This document shows positions 16,146 through 25,052 of a DNA stretch of 64,000 nt, in pieces. The stretch covers positions 1,984,001 to 2,048,000 of the forward strand of contig LT700187.1 in assembly GCA_900155415.1 (NCBI GenBank), written 5' to 3'. The notes beneath the pieces are model-generated. The model saw nothing but the letters and a program-made list of their open reading frames with translations. It searched no databases and was not told the origin of the DNA. The translations under genes and the position numbers were made by a program. The first letter of the stretch is position 1. Every line of letters starts with the position of its first letter. This DNA is from Christensenella massiliensis. GTDB lineage: Bacteria; Bacillota; Clostridia; Christensenellales; Christensenellaceae.

Positions 16146-19100
16146 ATGGCAGGATATAGATTAGGCCTTGATATTGGCTCAACAACGATCAAGATCGTTT
16201 TAATTGATGATAATGACCAAATTTTGTTTGAAAGATACAGAAGACATTTTTCAGATGTACGGGGAGAGCTTTTAAACCTTTTTAAAGAAATCGCGGAGGA
16301 ATGCGGGGAATATACGGTAACGTCAGCCATTACAGGTTCCGGAGGACTTTCGGTGGCCAATCTTTTAGGATTGCCTTTTATCCAAGAGGTCGTTGCCGGG
16401 GCACGGGCGACGCAAAAATATATTCCGCAGGCAGATGTTGTATTGGAGCTGGGCGGAGAAGACGCTAAAATTACTTATATGAAGCCGTCGCTTGAGCAGA
16501 GAATGAATGGAACGTGCGCAGGCGGCACAGGTGCTTTTATTGACCAGATGGCGACCTTGCTCAATACGGACCCTATGGGACTGAATGAGCTTGCCAAGGG
16601 CTATCAAACGCTTTATCCGATTGCGGCACGCTGCGGTGTATTTGCAAAAACAGATGTTCAGCCGTTGATCAATGAGGGGGCAGCCAAGGAAGATATTGCG
16701 GCTTCTATTTTTCAGTCTGTCGTAAATCAGACGATATCGGGCCTTGCATGTGGAAGACCGATACGCGGCAATGTGGCGTTTTTGGGCGGGCCGCTGCATT
16801 ATCTGACAGAATTGAGACAGCGTTTTATTGAAACCCTAAAGCTGCAGGGCGAGGCGATCATTCACCCGGAGAATTCGCATCTGTTCGTAGCGCTTGGTTC
16901 AGCTCTTATGGCGGAAGGGCGGGAATTTCAAATCAGCGATTTGCCCAGCATGCTGGAGAACGCGGGCGATGGAGAGCATGAAACGCGCAGATTGCGGCCT
17001 CTGTTCAAAAATCAGGAGGAATTTGACGCTTTTCAGCAACGGCATGCACAAAGGAATGCTGAGCGTTCAGAGCTCAAGGCTGCGGCAGGAGAATGCTATT
17101 TAGGCCTCGACGCCGGCAGTACGACGATCAAAGCGGTATTGATCGATGATAAAAGCAGGATATTGTACTCCCATTATCATTCGAACGAGGGAAGCCCGCT
17201 CGATTCAGCGGTAGAGATCGTTCGTGATATTTACCGTAAGCTGCCCAAACATGCCTATATTGCAGGCGCATGCGTAACGGGATATGGGGAAGCGATCATC
17301 AAAGAAGCATTGAAGCTCGATCTTGGAGAGATCGAGACAATGGCGCATTATAAAGCGGCGGAATTTTTCAACAAGGACGTCGATCTGATCATCGACATTG
17401 GCGGACAGGATATGAAATGCCTGCGGATTAAAAATGGAGTAGTGGACGGGATCATGCTGAATGAAGCCTGCTCTTCCGGCTGCGGAAGCTTTTTGCAGAC
17501 GTTCGCTTATTCCTTGGGAATACCGATTCAGGAATTTGCGCAGGAGGCGCTGCGGGCGCAGAATCCAGTAGACCTTGGAACAAGATGTACTGTGTTTATG
17601 AACAGCAGGGTAAAGCAGGCGCAAAAAGAAGGCGCTACGGTTGGGGATATTTCAGCCGGGCTTTCCTATTCGGTCGTGAAAAACGCGCTATATAAGGTCA
17701 TCAAAGTAAAAGACCCGGCTGATCTTGGAAAAAATATCGTGGTGCAGGGCGGTACTTTTAAAAATGACGCTATCCTGCGCTCTTTTGAGCTTGAGCTCGG
17801 CCGTGAAGTTGTGCGGCCGGACATTGCAGAGCTCATGGGAGCATTCGGCGCGGCGCTGCTTGCCAAAAAGGAAATGGCTGGCAAGCGCTCGGGTATTTTG
17901 TCTGCGGAAGAGTTGGAACGGTTTACCTATAAAGGAAGCTTTGCACGGTGCGGTAAATGCGAGAACCGCTGCATGCTGACCATTACGACGTTTGAGGACG
18001 GAAGGAAATTCATATCGGGAAACCGCTGCGAAAAAGGGAGCGGTATCATACGAAAAAACGATATGCCGAATCTGTTTGAGTATAAATTGAAACGGGTGTT
18101 CGACTATACCTCCTTGAGCGAGGAAGAAGCAGTCAACGGAACGGTCGGCATACCGCGCGCCTTGAATATTTATGAAAATTACCCGTTTTGGCATACGATG
18201 TTTACGAAACTCGGGTTCCGTGTTGTACTTTCCGATCCGTCCAGTCATTCCATGTTTGAAAAGGGAATGGAGACCATTTCTTCGGATACGGTATGCTATC
18301 CGGCCAAACTGATACACGGGCACATAGAGAATCTCGCGGAAAAGGGCGTCAAACGTATCTTCTATCCCTGCGTTCCGTTTGAACGCAAGGAGTTTGACAA
18401 TACCAATAATCATTACAATTGTCCGATCGTGACCTCGTATCCTGAAGTCATCAAAAATAATATGGATGTTCTTCAGGAACAAGGGATCGAATTTATCAAC
18501 TTCTTTGTAGCTCTCGATGAACCGGACTTCATGCCGCAGAAGATCATGAAGGAATTCGGGAAATATGGAATCACGGAGCAGCAGGCAAAGGAGGCAGCAG
18601 AGGCTGCATACGCCGCTCTTGACGCTTTCAAGCAGGATATGAGGGAACAGGGCGAAAAGACCATCAAATGGCTCGAGGAGACCGGAAATACGGGCATTGT
18701 GCTTGCAGGGCGGCCCTATCATGTGGATGCGGAGATCAATCATGGAATCCCATCGCTTATCACTGGATATGGACTTGCGGTACTGACAGAGGACAGCGTT
18801 GCTCATCTCGGGCATTTAGAGAGGCCAATCCGCGTGATGGACCAGTGGGCGTTCCACACGCGTCTTTATGAAGCTGCGGCGGCAGTTGGACGTTACGACT
18901 GTCTTCAGCTTGTGCAGCTCAATTCTTTTGGCTGCGGTCTTGACGCGATCACGACCGATCAGGTGCAGGAGATCATCACGGCGGCAGGAAAAATATATAC
19001 GCTGCTGAAGATCGACGAGATCAGTAACCTCGGCGCGGCGAAAATCAGAATACGTTCACTCATCGCCGCGTTAAAGGAGAAGCGGGAAGAGGAACGCGAG

Positions 19101-20402
19101 CAGCCGAAGCAGGAAAAAAGAAATGCCGTATGGCACCGCCGTATTTTTACAAAAGAGATGCGGGAAAAAGGAACGATCGTATGCCCACAGATGGCGCCGC
19201 TGCAATTCCAATTTTTAAAGCAGGCGTTCGACCCGACGGGGTATCATTTTAAGGTCCTTACGGAGGTCACGAAAGAGGATATCGACGTTGGCTTAAAATA
19301 TGTGAATAACGACGCGTGTTACCCTACGATCATCGTAGTAGGACAGCTTGTGAATGCGTTCCTGACCGGGAAGCTCGATCCGGACAATACGGTCATCATG
19401 CTGACGCAGACGGGCGGAGGCTGCCGCGCGTCCAACTATCTCGCGTTTTTGCGCAAGGCGCTGAAAGAAGCGGGGTTCCCGCAGGTCGTCGTGGTGTCGA
19501 TCAATTTTTCAGGACTCGAAAAAAACCCGGGCTTCCGCTTTACCGCCGGGCTTGCGATGCGTCTTTTACTCGCGATCCCGTTGGGCGACCTGCTGCAAAA
19601 ATTATTGCTGGCAACGCGGCCGTATGAAAAAAATAAAGGGGAGACAGACGCTCTGTTTGATAAATGGGTGAAGAAAGTACAGGATATCGTAGAGCATACC
19701 CGCTATTTTGGTTACCGCAGGGCGGCCAAACAAATGGTACGGGATTTTGAAGCGATAGAACGCACGGGCGAGGTGAAGCCTAAAGTTGGTATCGTTGGAG
19801 AAATATTAGTGAAATATCACCCGGATGCGAACAACCATGCGATCGAAGTGATCGAGCGGGAGGGCGGAGAAGCCGTGATGCCAGCGCTGATGGAGTTCTT
19901 CACCTACAGCCTGTATAGCTGCAAGTTCAAGCATGAGGAAATGGGAAAATCCAAAGGCGTTTATAAGGCCGCCATGTTTGGAATATGGCTGGTAAATTGG
20001 TTTAGAAACCCAATCCAGCGTGCGCTGCGCAAGAGCAAATATTATGAGCCGTATCCGAAAATACAACACCTTGCGGAACGGGCGGAGGAGATGATTTCCT
20101 GCGGGAACTGCACGGGCGAGGGTTGGTTCCTGACGGCCGAGATGCTGAGTCTCATCGAAGAGGGAACGCCAAATATCATCTGTGTACAGCCGTTCGCTTG
20201 CCTGCCGAATCATGTAGTCGGCAAGGGAATGATACGGGGGATCAGAAATAAATATCCGCAGGCGAATATTGTCGCGGTCGATTATGACCCCGGTGCGTCG
20301 GAGGTCAATCAGCTGAACCGAATCAAGCTGATGATCTACAGCGCGTTCGAGAATTTGAAAAAGCAGCAGGCGGAAAAGGCCGCGGCAAATGAACGGGAAT
20401 AA
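16146..20402 (+). CDS. giant 2-hydroxyacyl-CoA dehydratase activase/dehydratase-like Fe-S protein
   Basis: 1418-aa cytoplasmic protein fusing two ASKHA-type activase domains to dehydratase-like domains. Each activase half opens with an ATP loop, GLDIGSTTIK (about residues 6-15) and GLDAGSTTIK (about 320-329), and carries the cluster Cys region (GTCAGGTGAF about 126; EACSSGCGSF about 443). A Cys-rich linker CGKCENRCM (about 604-612) leads into DUF2229/HgdB-like regions with several further Cys (e.g. ISCGNCTGEGWF near 1320). Related proteins are common in Clostridia but no substrate is established. By analogy with HgdC/HgdAB it would use ATP to drive a low-potential electron transfer. GGGAGG precedes ATG 16146; a start at 16065 would overlap the promoter. 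Confidence 0.85.
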   Translation: MAGYRLGLDIGSTTIKIVLIDDNDQILFERYRRHFSDVRGELLNLFKEIAEECGEYTVTSAITGSGGLSVANLLGLPFIQEVVAGARATQKYIPQADVVLELGGEDAKITYMKPSLEQRMNGTCAGGTGAFIDQMATLLNTDPMGLNELAKGYQTLYPIAARCGVFAKTDVQPLINEGAAKEDIAASIFQSVVNQTISGLACGRPIRGNVAFLGGPLHYLTELRQRFIETLKLQGEAIIHPENSHLFVALGSALMAEGREFQISDLPSMLENAGDGEHETRRLRPLFKNQEEFDAFQQRHAQRNAERSELKAAAGECYLGLDAGSTTIKAVLIDDKSRILYSHYHSNEGSPLDSAVEIVRDIYRKLPKHAYIAGACVTGYGEAIIKEALKLDLGEIETMAHYKAAEFFNKDVDLIIDIGGQDMKCLRIKNGVVDGIMLNEACSSGCGSFLQTFAYSLGIPIQEFAQEALRAQNPVDLGTRCTVFMNSRVKQAQKEGATVGDISAGLSYSVVKNALYKVIKVKDPADLGKNIVVQGGTFKNDAILRSFELELGREVVRPDIAELMGAFGAALLAKKEMAGKRSGILSAEELERFTYKGSFARCGKCENRCMLTITTFEDGRKFISGNRCEKGSGIIRKNDMPNLFEYKLKRVFDYTSLSEEEAVNGTVGIPRALNIYENYPFWHTMFTKLGFRVVLSDPSSHSMFEKGMETISSDTVCYPAKLIHGHIENLAEKGVKRIFYPCVPFERKEFDNTNNHYNCPIVTSYPEVIKNNMDVLQEQGIEFINFFVALDEPDFMPQKIMKEFGKYGITEQQAKEAAEAAYAALDAFKQDMREQGEKTIKWLEETGNTGIVLAGRPYHVDAEINHGIPSLITGYGLAVLTEDSVAHLGHLERPIRVMDQWAFHTRLYEAAAAVGRYDCLQLVQLNSFGCGLDAITTDQVQEIITAAGKIYTLLKIDEISNLGAAKIRIRSLIAALKEKREEEREQPKQEKRNAVWHRRIFTKEMREKGTIVCPQMAPLQFQFLKQAFDPTGYHFKVLTEVTKEDIDVGLKYVNNDACYPTIIVVGQLVNAFLTGKLDPDNTVIMLTQTGGGCRASNYLAFLRKALKEAGFPQVVVVSINFSGLEKNPGFRFTAGLAMRLLLAIPLGDLLQKLLLATRPYEKNKGETDALFDKWVKKVQDIVEHTRYFGYRRAAKQMVRDFEAIERTGEVKPKVGIVGEILVKYHPDANNHAIEVIEREGGEAVMPALMEFFTYSLYSCKFKHEEMGKSKGVYKAAMFGIWLVNWFRNPIQRALRKSKYYEPYPKIQHLAERAEEMISCGNCTGEGWFLTAEMLSLIEEGTPNIICVQPFACLPNHVVGKGMIRGIRNKYPQANIVAVDYDPGASEVNQLNRIKLMIYSAFENLKKQQAEKAAANERE

Positions 20403-20407
20403 AAGGA

Positions 20408-20445
20408 AAGAAAAACCGGTATTGCTTAATGCCGGTTTTTCTTTT
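20408..20445. terminator. bidirectional terminator between convergent genes
   Basis: AAAAACCGGTATT and AATGCCGGTTTTT form a stem with A's before and T's after, so it can stop both directions. The stop codon of the minus-strand gene (20426) lies inside it. Confidence 0.85.
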
Positions 20446-20824
20446 CCGCAGAACGGGCGGCCCGTGCTTTGTGTCTGCGGCGGTATAGGATTTCAAGGGC
20501 AATTCCCGCTAAAATACAGGCGAGATATACCGCACCCCAAATAAGCCATAGATCGTCTGTTCTTCCACCGCCGGGATCCGTTCCATAAGAATGGAACAGG
20601 ATACCTGAGAAAAAACCGGAAGCATAGCCAATGGGTACGGAAAACCGTATGGCATGAGAGACGGACGGGAGGGAAAGGAAAATCACTCCCATACCGAAAA
20701 GAAACAGCAAAAGCGGAAAATCCTTCATGCCATGCCAATCAAACAGAATAAAACGGCAGAGCAAAAATTCAACCAGTAAAATAATGGCGGCGAAAATTGC
20801 CTGAAGGAAATGCTTTCGGGTCAT
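20426..20824 (-). CDS. small integral membrane protein, unknown function
   Basis: 132 aa with four hydrophobic segments (about residues 8-27, 37-55, 63-80 and 93-112) and a basic C-terminal tail. No family recognised. It is the last gene of a minus-strand run (22235 to 20426) whose two upstream genes encode lipoproteins, so all three products act at the cell envelope. A GGAGG precedes its ATG. Confidence 0.55.
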   Translation of the reverse strand: MTRKHFLQAIFAAIILLVEFLLCRFILFDWHGMKDFPLLLFLFGMGVIFLSLPSVSHAIRFSVPIGYASGFFSGILFHSYGTDPGGGRTDDLWLIWGAVYLACILAGIALEILYRRRHKARAARSAEKKNRH

Positions 20825-20847
20825 TTGGCGGCCTCCTTATGTATCGG

Positions 20848-21297
20848 TCAGGAAACAACCGGAAGTTCGGACTCTGAAACAGGTATTTCCTCATAATCGA
20901 GGCTTTCCCATAATACATCGCATGCTATGGGAGTGATAGAATACAGCTTGCCGTCCTTTCGCAGAAGAGAGCCGTTGCCGCCAATGGAAATAACGATATC
21001 TGCTCCGTCCGTTAAATGGAACCGCAAATGCAGGCCGATCCCGCCGGCAACCTCGTCCTCTTGGGAAGCGCTTCCAAGAAATTTGATTTGATTGACTGCT
21101 TCAGTGAGCCGTTTGATATCCTCTTTGTGCGAAACTGTTTTTTGTACCGCCGCAGCGGGAACGCTTCCCGTAAAAACATCGACCGACTGCACCTCCGCAG
21201 GGGAGAGTGAAAAAGCAGATTGGCAGCCTGTAAGCAGCAAAAGAAGACCAACGGAGACGGCCAGCAGAAAAAATTTTCTCACGATCGTTTCCCTCAC
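20848..21297 (-). CDS. putative lipoprotein, unknown function
   Basis: 149 aa. The signal peptide has a lipobox LLTGC (Cys at about residue 25), so it is anchored to the outer face of the membrane. The mature part looks like a small beta-rich domain, with LHLRFHLTDGADIVISIGGNGSLL region strands (about 90-112), reminiscent of PepSY-like or copper amine oxidase N-like small domains, but no firm match. Its start overlaps the end of the upstream lipoprotein gene by 4 nt (ATGA), so the two are translationally coupled. Confidence 0.6.
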   Translation of the reverse strand: MRETIVRKFFLLAVSVGLLLLLTGCQSAFSLSPAEVQSVDVFTGSVPAAAVQKTVSHKEDIKRLTEAVNQIKFLGSASQEDEVAGGIGLHLRFHLTDGADIVISIGGNGSLLRKDGKLYSITPIACDVLWESLDYEEIPVSESELPVVS

Positions 21298-22235
21298 TTT
21301 GAGTATGGTTCAAAAATGATCCAGCGAAAGCGGTCCTCCCCCTCCGGCATATAGACCTCTATCGTATCGTTCGAGCCGAACTGATATCCGAAGCCGGTAC
21401 CGAAATTGGACTGGCCGTTTTCAGCGGGAAGCTTTGCACCGTCTACGGAAGAAGTGATCTCGCCGTCCAAAGTTCCGCAGCGGTCATGGACGGCGCTCCC
21501 GCGTCCGGTGCTGCGGTAGAGAATGCCGTCTACCATGAGCATCGGAGGTTTGTCCTGCTGCGCTTCCTGTTCAAAAATGATCCATTTGCCGTCCATATTG
21601 ACGTAAAGCGTTTCATCTTCGAGGACATAGCTGTTTCCGACAAAGCCAAAATTGCTTTGCCCGTTTTCCGTTGGAAGCTCCGTGACGCCGGTAGAAGAGC
21701 ATATCTCGCCCGATATCGCCGCGGAAGCGCCCATCGGGCTTTCCCTGCCTGTATCCAAATAGAGCATGCCGTCCACCATGACCATTGGACGCCTAGCCGC
21801 CGGGGATTCGGAGCCCTCATGCTCCTGAACGGGCGGAGAAGAAGCGCCGCGCAGCCGATACCATTCGCCGTCGAGAACGAGATAGCGCTCCTCCGGGCCA
21901 AAATCCTGAAATGAAAAAAGCGTCATGCCGTCCGGCGTCCTGAAATAATAGCTTTCGCCGCCGTCTATGGTTTGCCCCGGATACTCGCCGTCCTTGAATT
22001 TCTCTTTCCGTTCCACGTCAAGATTTAAAAGCCATTCGCGCAGATCTTCGAGCGTTCCCGGTGAGACCGTGAAGCTTCTTTTCTCCGCATAGATAAAGTG
22101 ATCAGCGTTTACGGTATTTATGTCTTCCGGTATGATCTCCAGAAGTCTGTCTTTCGATAAAACAGTACCGCAGGACGCGGAAACCAACAGAACAGGAAGC
22201 AATACGGCGCACAGCACGGCATTCCATCGTTTCAT
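21294..22235 (-). CDS. putative lipoprotein with an internal duplication
   Basis: 313 aa. The signal peptide ends in a lipobox-like SASC (Cys at about residue 22). After a first domain (about 30-145) come two copies of one module at about 150-228 and 230-311. Each runs through MVDG(M/I)LY, a TGR motif, a disulfide-less GEI.SS segment, ELPTENGQSNFG or KLPAENGQSNFG, and ends in WIIFE. The shared GQSNFG and WIIFE blocks show a tandem duplication. No enzyme motif; probably surface binding or sensing. It is the first gene of the lipoprotein operon. Confidence 0.6.
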   Translation of the reverse strand: MKRWNAVLCAVLLPVLLVSASCGTVLSKDRLLEIIPEDINTVNADHFIYAEKRSFTVSPGTLEDLREWLLNLDVERKEKFKDGEYPGQTIDGGESYYFRTPDGMTLFSFQDFGPEERYLVLDGEWYRLRGASSPPVQEHEGSESPAARRPMVMVDGMLYLDTGRESPMGASAAISGEICSSTGVTELPTENGQSNFGFVGNSYVLEDETLYVNMDGKWIIFEQEAQQDKPPMLMVDGILYRSTGRGSAVHDRCGTLDGEITSSVDGAKLPAENGQSNFGTGFGYQFGSNDTIEVYMPEGEDRFRWIIFEPYSK

Positions 22236-22362
22236 GGTGTATCCTCCGGGTAAAAATGAGTGTCTGCAAGAGAATGAAAGCTTTTATCTATTATATACCC
22301 TGATATTTCATGATTGAACAGTCTTTTTTGAGAAAATTCATAAACTGTTCAGAAAAGAGCCG

Positions 22363-23238
22363 CTATTTGCGCAGCTCCACATTTTCAAGGCCGTCGGCAA
22401 AAGCAAGCAGCTTATCGCGCATTGCCATAGCGTCGTCATAGCCGACCTGATACTGCGCAGACAGTTTCGCAGGATCCTTTTCCATACGGCCCGCGATGAT
22501 TGGCTTGGTAGGACGAATGATGAGAGCGTTTCCCGCCCGTTCCTGCTGCTGTGCGATCTCGATGCTCTTGTTGTAGTATTGCCAGCGTGTGGCGACCGTG
22601 TGTGCGAATGCCCTGTGAGCAGGGTAACGCAGGTAGGGAAACCAGCTTAACCTGCTTTTCTGATGCCGGAAGCCTTCGCATCTGGTCAGCACGATGATAT
22701 TCTTGGCGTTGCCTTTCGCAAGAGAATATTCGATTGGAATGGAATCAGAAGCCCCGCCATCCATGAGCTTATAGCCCTCTACCTTTACGATGGTGGAAGC
22801 CATGGGGATAGCAGCCGTCGCACAAAGATATTTCATATCCGCATCCTGCTCCAGATCGGTGAGCTGCTTATAAAACGGTTTTCCGTCCTCCACGTTCGTG
22901 GCGACTATCGTAAGCCGTTTTTTGGAATTTTTGAACCTATCGTAATCAAACGGGATGATATTACGTGTCACTTCATAGAAAACATATTTCATACCGAAAA
23001 AAGAACCGGTAGTCAGAAAATTCCACGTGCTCAGATATTTGCGGTTGATGCAGGTATTGTATATAGTAAGGTTTCTGCCGCGCTGCTCAGAAACATAAGA
23101 GATACCGTTTGCGGCGCCGGCAGATACGCCGATAATGTCCTGCATGTGAAGCCCTATATCTAAAAATGCGTCCAATACACCTGCGGTATAAGAGCCGCGC
23201 ATACCGCCGCCTTCCAAAATCAAACCTGCTTTTCCCAT
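22363..23238 (-). CDS. patatin-like phospholipase
   Basis: 291-aa serine acyl hydrolase of the RssA/YjjU type, expected to cleave acyl chains from phospholipids or related lipids. It shows the oxyanion loop GGGMRGSYTAGVL (about residues 9-21), the nucleophile elbow GVSAGAANG (about 37-45) and the catalytic Asp in MDGGASD (about 159-165). The ATG at 23238 is chosen because GAGGTGG lies just upstream and the protein begins at the usual glycine-rich strand; the frame extends further without a ribosome site. It is divergent from the GDPD gene and shares an 82-bp intergenic region with it. Confidence 0.88.
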   Translation of the reverse strand: MGKAGLILEGGGMRGSYTAGVLDAFLDIGLHMQDIIGVSAGAANGISYVSEQRGRNLTIYNTCINRKYLSTWNFLTTGSFFGMKYVFYEVTRNIIPFDYDRFKNSKKRLTIVATNVEDGKPFYKQLTDLEQDADMKYLCATAAIPMASTIVKVEGYKLMDGGASDSIPIEYSLAKGNAKNIIVLTRCEGFRHQKSRLSWFPYLRYPAHRAFAHTVATRWQYYNKSIEIAQQQERAGNALIIRPTKPIIAGRMEKDPAKLSAQYQVGYDDAMAMRDKLLAFADGLENVELRK

Positions 23239-23320
23239 AAGATCCACCTCATATTTATTATAACTTTTCTGTAGCAAAAAATCAAAAGTATGATACAATA
23301 GAGCGCGGGAGAATTTGGAT

Positions 23321-24139
23321 ATGTTTTGGATCATTTTAGCGGCAGTTGTAGTTGCGGGATTTTTTGCTCTTTATCGGTTCATGACAGCCGGCCGGCCGAC
23401 AGATTCGTGGCTGGCAGATTTTGACTATGCGCACCGCGGACTTCATTCACAGGAAGCGCCGGAGAATTCGTTGGCGGCTTTTCGCCGGGCCATGCAGAAC
23501 GGATATGCCATTGAGCTTGACGTTCACCGGTCGAAAGACGGAAGGATCATGGTTTTTCATGACGATGATTTAGAACGTATGACGGGAACGCGCGGGAAAA
23601 TAGAGGATATGACGGCAGAGGAGCTTAGAGCTTTGCGGTTGAATAAGAGCGGGGAGCGTATTCCGTTTTTAGAGGAAGTACTGGAATTGGTAAATGGGAA
23701 AACGCCTCTGCTGATTGAATTGAAGAATACGGGAAGAGCCGGAATGCTTGAGGTAGACGTATATAAACAGATGAAAGACTATCATGGGAAATATGCGGTT
23801 CAGTCTTTTTCGCCGTTTTCTATCCGCTGGTTTTATAAACATGCGCCGGAGATATTGAGAGGACAGCTTTCCGCGACCTTTACGGAGGGAGCGGAAGCGA
23901 TCCCTTTATGGCAGCGATGGGGTCTGCGGCATCTTTTGTCTAATGTCCTTTGCAGGCCTAATTTTATCAACTATGAGAAGCAAGGTCTGCGGGAGACTAT
24001 TCTGAAAAGACTGAGAAAAAATGGCTTGCCTGTTTTTGCATGGACGATTCGAACAGAGTACGAGGCAAAGCAAGCGCTTTCCTTTGCCGATGCGCTCGTC
24101 TTTGAAAATTTTGAGCCGGAGGAAGAAAAGCGTGCATAA
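23321..24139 (+). CDS. glycerophosphodiester phosphodiesterase
   Basis: 272-aa enzyme releasing glycerol-3-phosphate from deacylated phospholipids or teichoic-acid-like polymers. One N-terminal membrane segment (about residues 2-19) anchors it. The GDPD fold starts with AHRGLHSQEAPENSLAAF (about 39-56, catalytic His and metal Glu/Asn), ELDVHRSKDG (about 66-75) and the second His in VFHDDDL (about 80-86). The divergent patatin gene next door makes a lipid-turnover pair: one removes acyl chains, the other splits the head group. Start 23321 has GGGAG 9 nt upstream. Confidence 0.9.
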   Translation: MFWIILAAVVVAGFFALYRFMTAGRPTDSWLADFDYAHRGLHSQEAPENSLAAFRRAMQNGYAIELDVHRSKDGRIMVFHDDDLERMTGTRGKIEDMTAEELRALRLNKSGERIPFLEEVLELVNGKTPLLIELKNTGRAGMLEVDVYKQMKDYHGKYAVQSFSPFSIRWFYKHAPEILRGQLSATFTEGAEAIPLWQRWGLRHLLSNVLCRPNFINYEKQGLRETILKRLRKNGLPVFAWTIRTEYEAKQALSFADALVFENFEPEEEKRA

Positions 24140-24344
24140 GAAGCTTTGGGCTATATTGGTGCTTGCGTTAGGAGCGTTTTCCTTTCTGATCATGATCCCG
24201 GAGCTTTTATGGCTGGGACTTGCATTTGCAGGCGCTGGAGTGATCGCGGGTGCGGCAGGTCTCAAGAGGACCCCGGTCTGTTCGGGCATCGGCATCGTTC
24301 TTTCGATCATTGCGTGCGTACTCTGCCTGAACAGCATGATATGA
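24132..24344 (+). CDS. small two-span membrane protein, unknown function
   Basis: 70 aa starting at GTG 24132 with GGAGG 9 nt upstream, overlapping the GDPD stop by 8 nt. Two to three hydrophobic segments (LWAILVLALGAFSFLIMI, LLWLGLAFAGAGVIAGAAG and GIGIVLSIIACVLC). Overlap and coupling with GDPD suggest co-expression. No family recognised. Confidence 0.5.
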   Translation: MHKKLWAILVLALGAFSFLIMIPELLWLGLAFAGAGVIAGAAGLKRTPVCSGIGIVLSIIACVLCLNSMI

Positions 24345-24443
24345 GCAGAAAAATTTCTGCCGCTTTGATAAAATCTGGTTTCGCAGTTCGTTCCGAATGG
24401 TATCAATAAATAAAAATGATAGTATCAGGAATGGAGCGAGCGA

Positions 24444-24995
24444 ATGAACATCTATGACTTTACCGTAAAGAAAATGAACGGGGAACCGCAGCCTTTAAAG
24501 GATTATTCCGGAGAGCTGCTGCTGATCGTCAACACGGCGAGCAAATGCGGTTTTACGCCGCAGTTTGAGGGGCTGGAAATGCTCTATAAAAAGTACCGCG
24601 ATAAGGGATTTATGATCTTAGGCTTTCCATGCAATCAATTTGCAGGACAAGATCCGGGAACGAATGAGGAGATACAAGAGTTCTGTTCCCTTAATTTTGG
24701 CGTAACGTTCCCTATGATGGCTAAGATCGAAGTGAATGGGGAAAATGAGGAACCGCTTTATCAATATTTAAAAGAGCAAAAGGGCTTTGGCGGCTTTGAC
24801 ATGGCGCATCCGATCGCAGCAAAGTTAGACGAGATCCTACGCGCAGATGACGAGGATTATGACAAAAATAGTGATATCAAATGGAATTTTACAAAGTTTT
24901 TGATCGGCAGGGACGGAACGGTGCTCGAGCGCTTCGAGCCGACTACGACTCCGGAACAGATCGAAGCAGTTTTGGAACGGGCGCTTGCCCAATAG
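24444..24995 (+). CDS. glutathione peroxidase family thiol peroxidase
   Basis: 183-aa cytoplasmic peroxidase reducing hydroperoxides, in Firmicutes usually with thioredoxin rather than glutathione. The peroxidatic Cys is in [11 protein letters not shown] (about residue 36; a Cys codon TGC, not selenocysteine). The second block [13 protein letters not shown] (about 62-74) carries the Gln and a possible resolving Cys, and WNFTKFLIG (about 148-156) the Trp and Asn of the catalytic tetrad. An insertion around 120-140 ([26 protein letters not shown]) fits the bacterial form. A terminator follows at 25005-25031. Confidence 0.93.
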   Translation: MNIYDFTVKKMNGEPQPLKDYSGELLLIVNTASKCGFTPQFEGLEMLYKKYRDKGFMILGFPCNQFAGQDPGTNEEIQEFCSLNFGVTFPMMAKIEVNGENEEPLYQYLKEQKGFGGFDMAHPIAAKLDEILRADDEDYDKNSDIKWNFTKFLIGRDGTVLERFEPTTTPEQIEAVLERALAQ

Positions 24996-25004
24996 ACAGC
25001 AAAT

Positions 25005-25031
25005 AAAAACACCGCCTAAGCGGTGTTTTTA
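25005..25031. terminator. terminator between glutathione peroxidase and fhs
   Basis: AAAAACACCGC, loop CTAA, GCGGTGTTTTT: a perfect stem with A's and T's on both sides, serving the two convergent genes. Confidence 0.85.
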
Positions 25032-25052
25032 TTTGGAATAGTACCAACATAG

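Noticed and set aside
24540-24560. Selenocysteine at the peroxidatic site of the glutathione peroxidase
   Set aside because: The codon is TGC (Cys), and no in-frame TGA or SECIS element is present.
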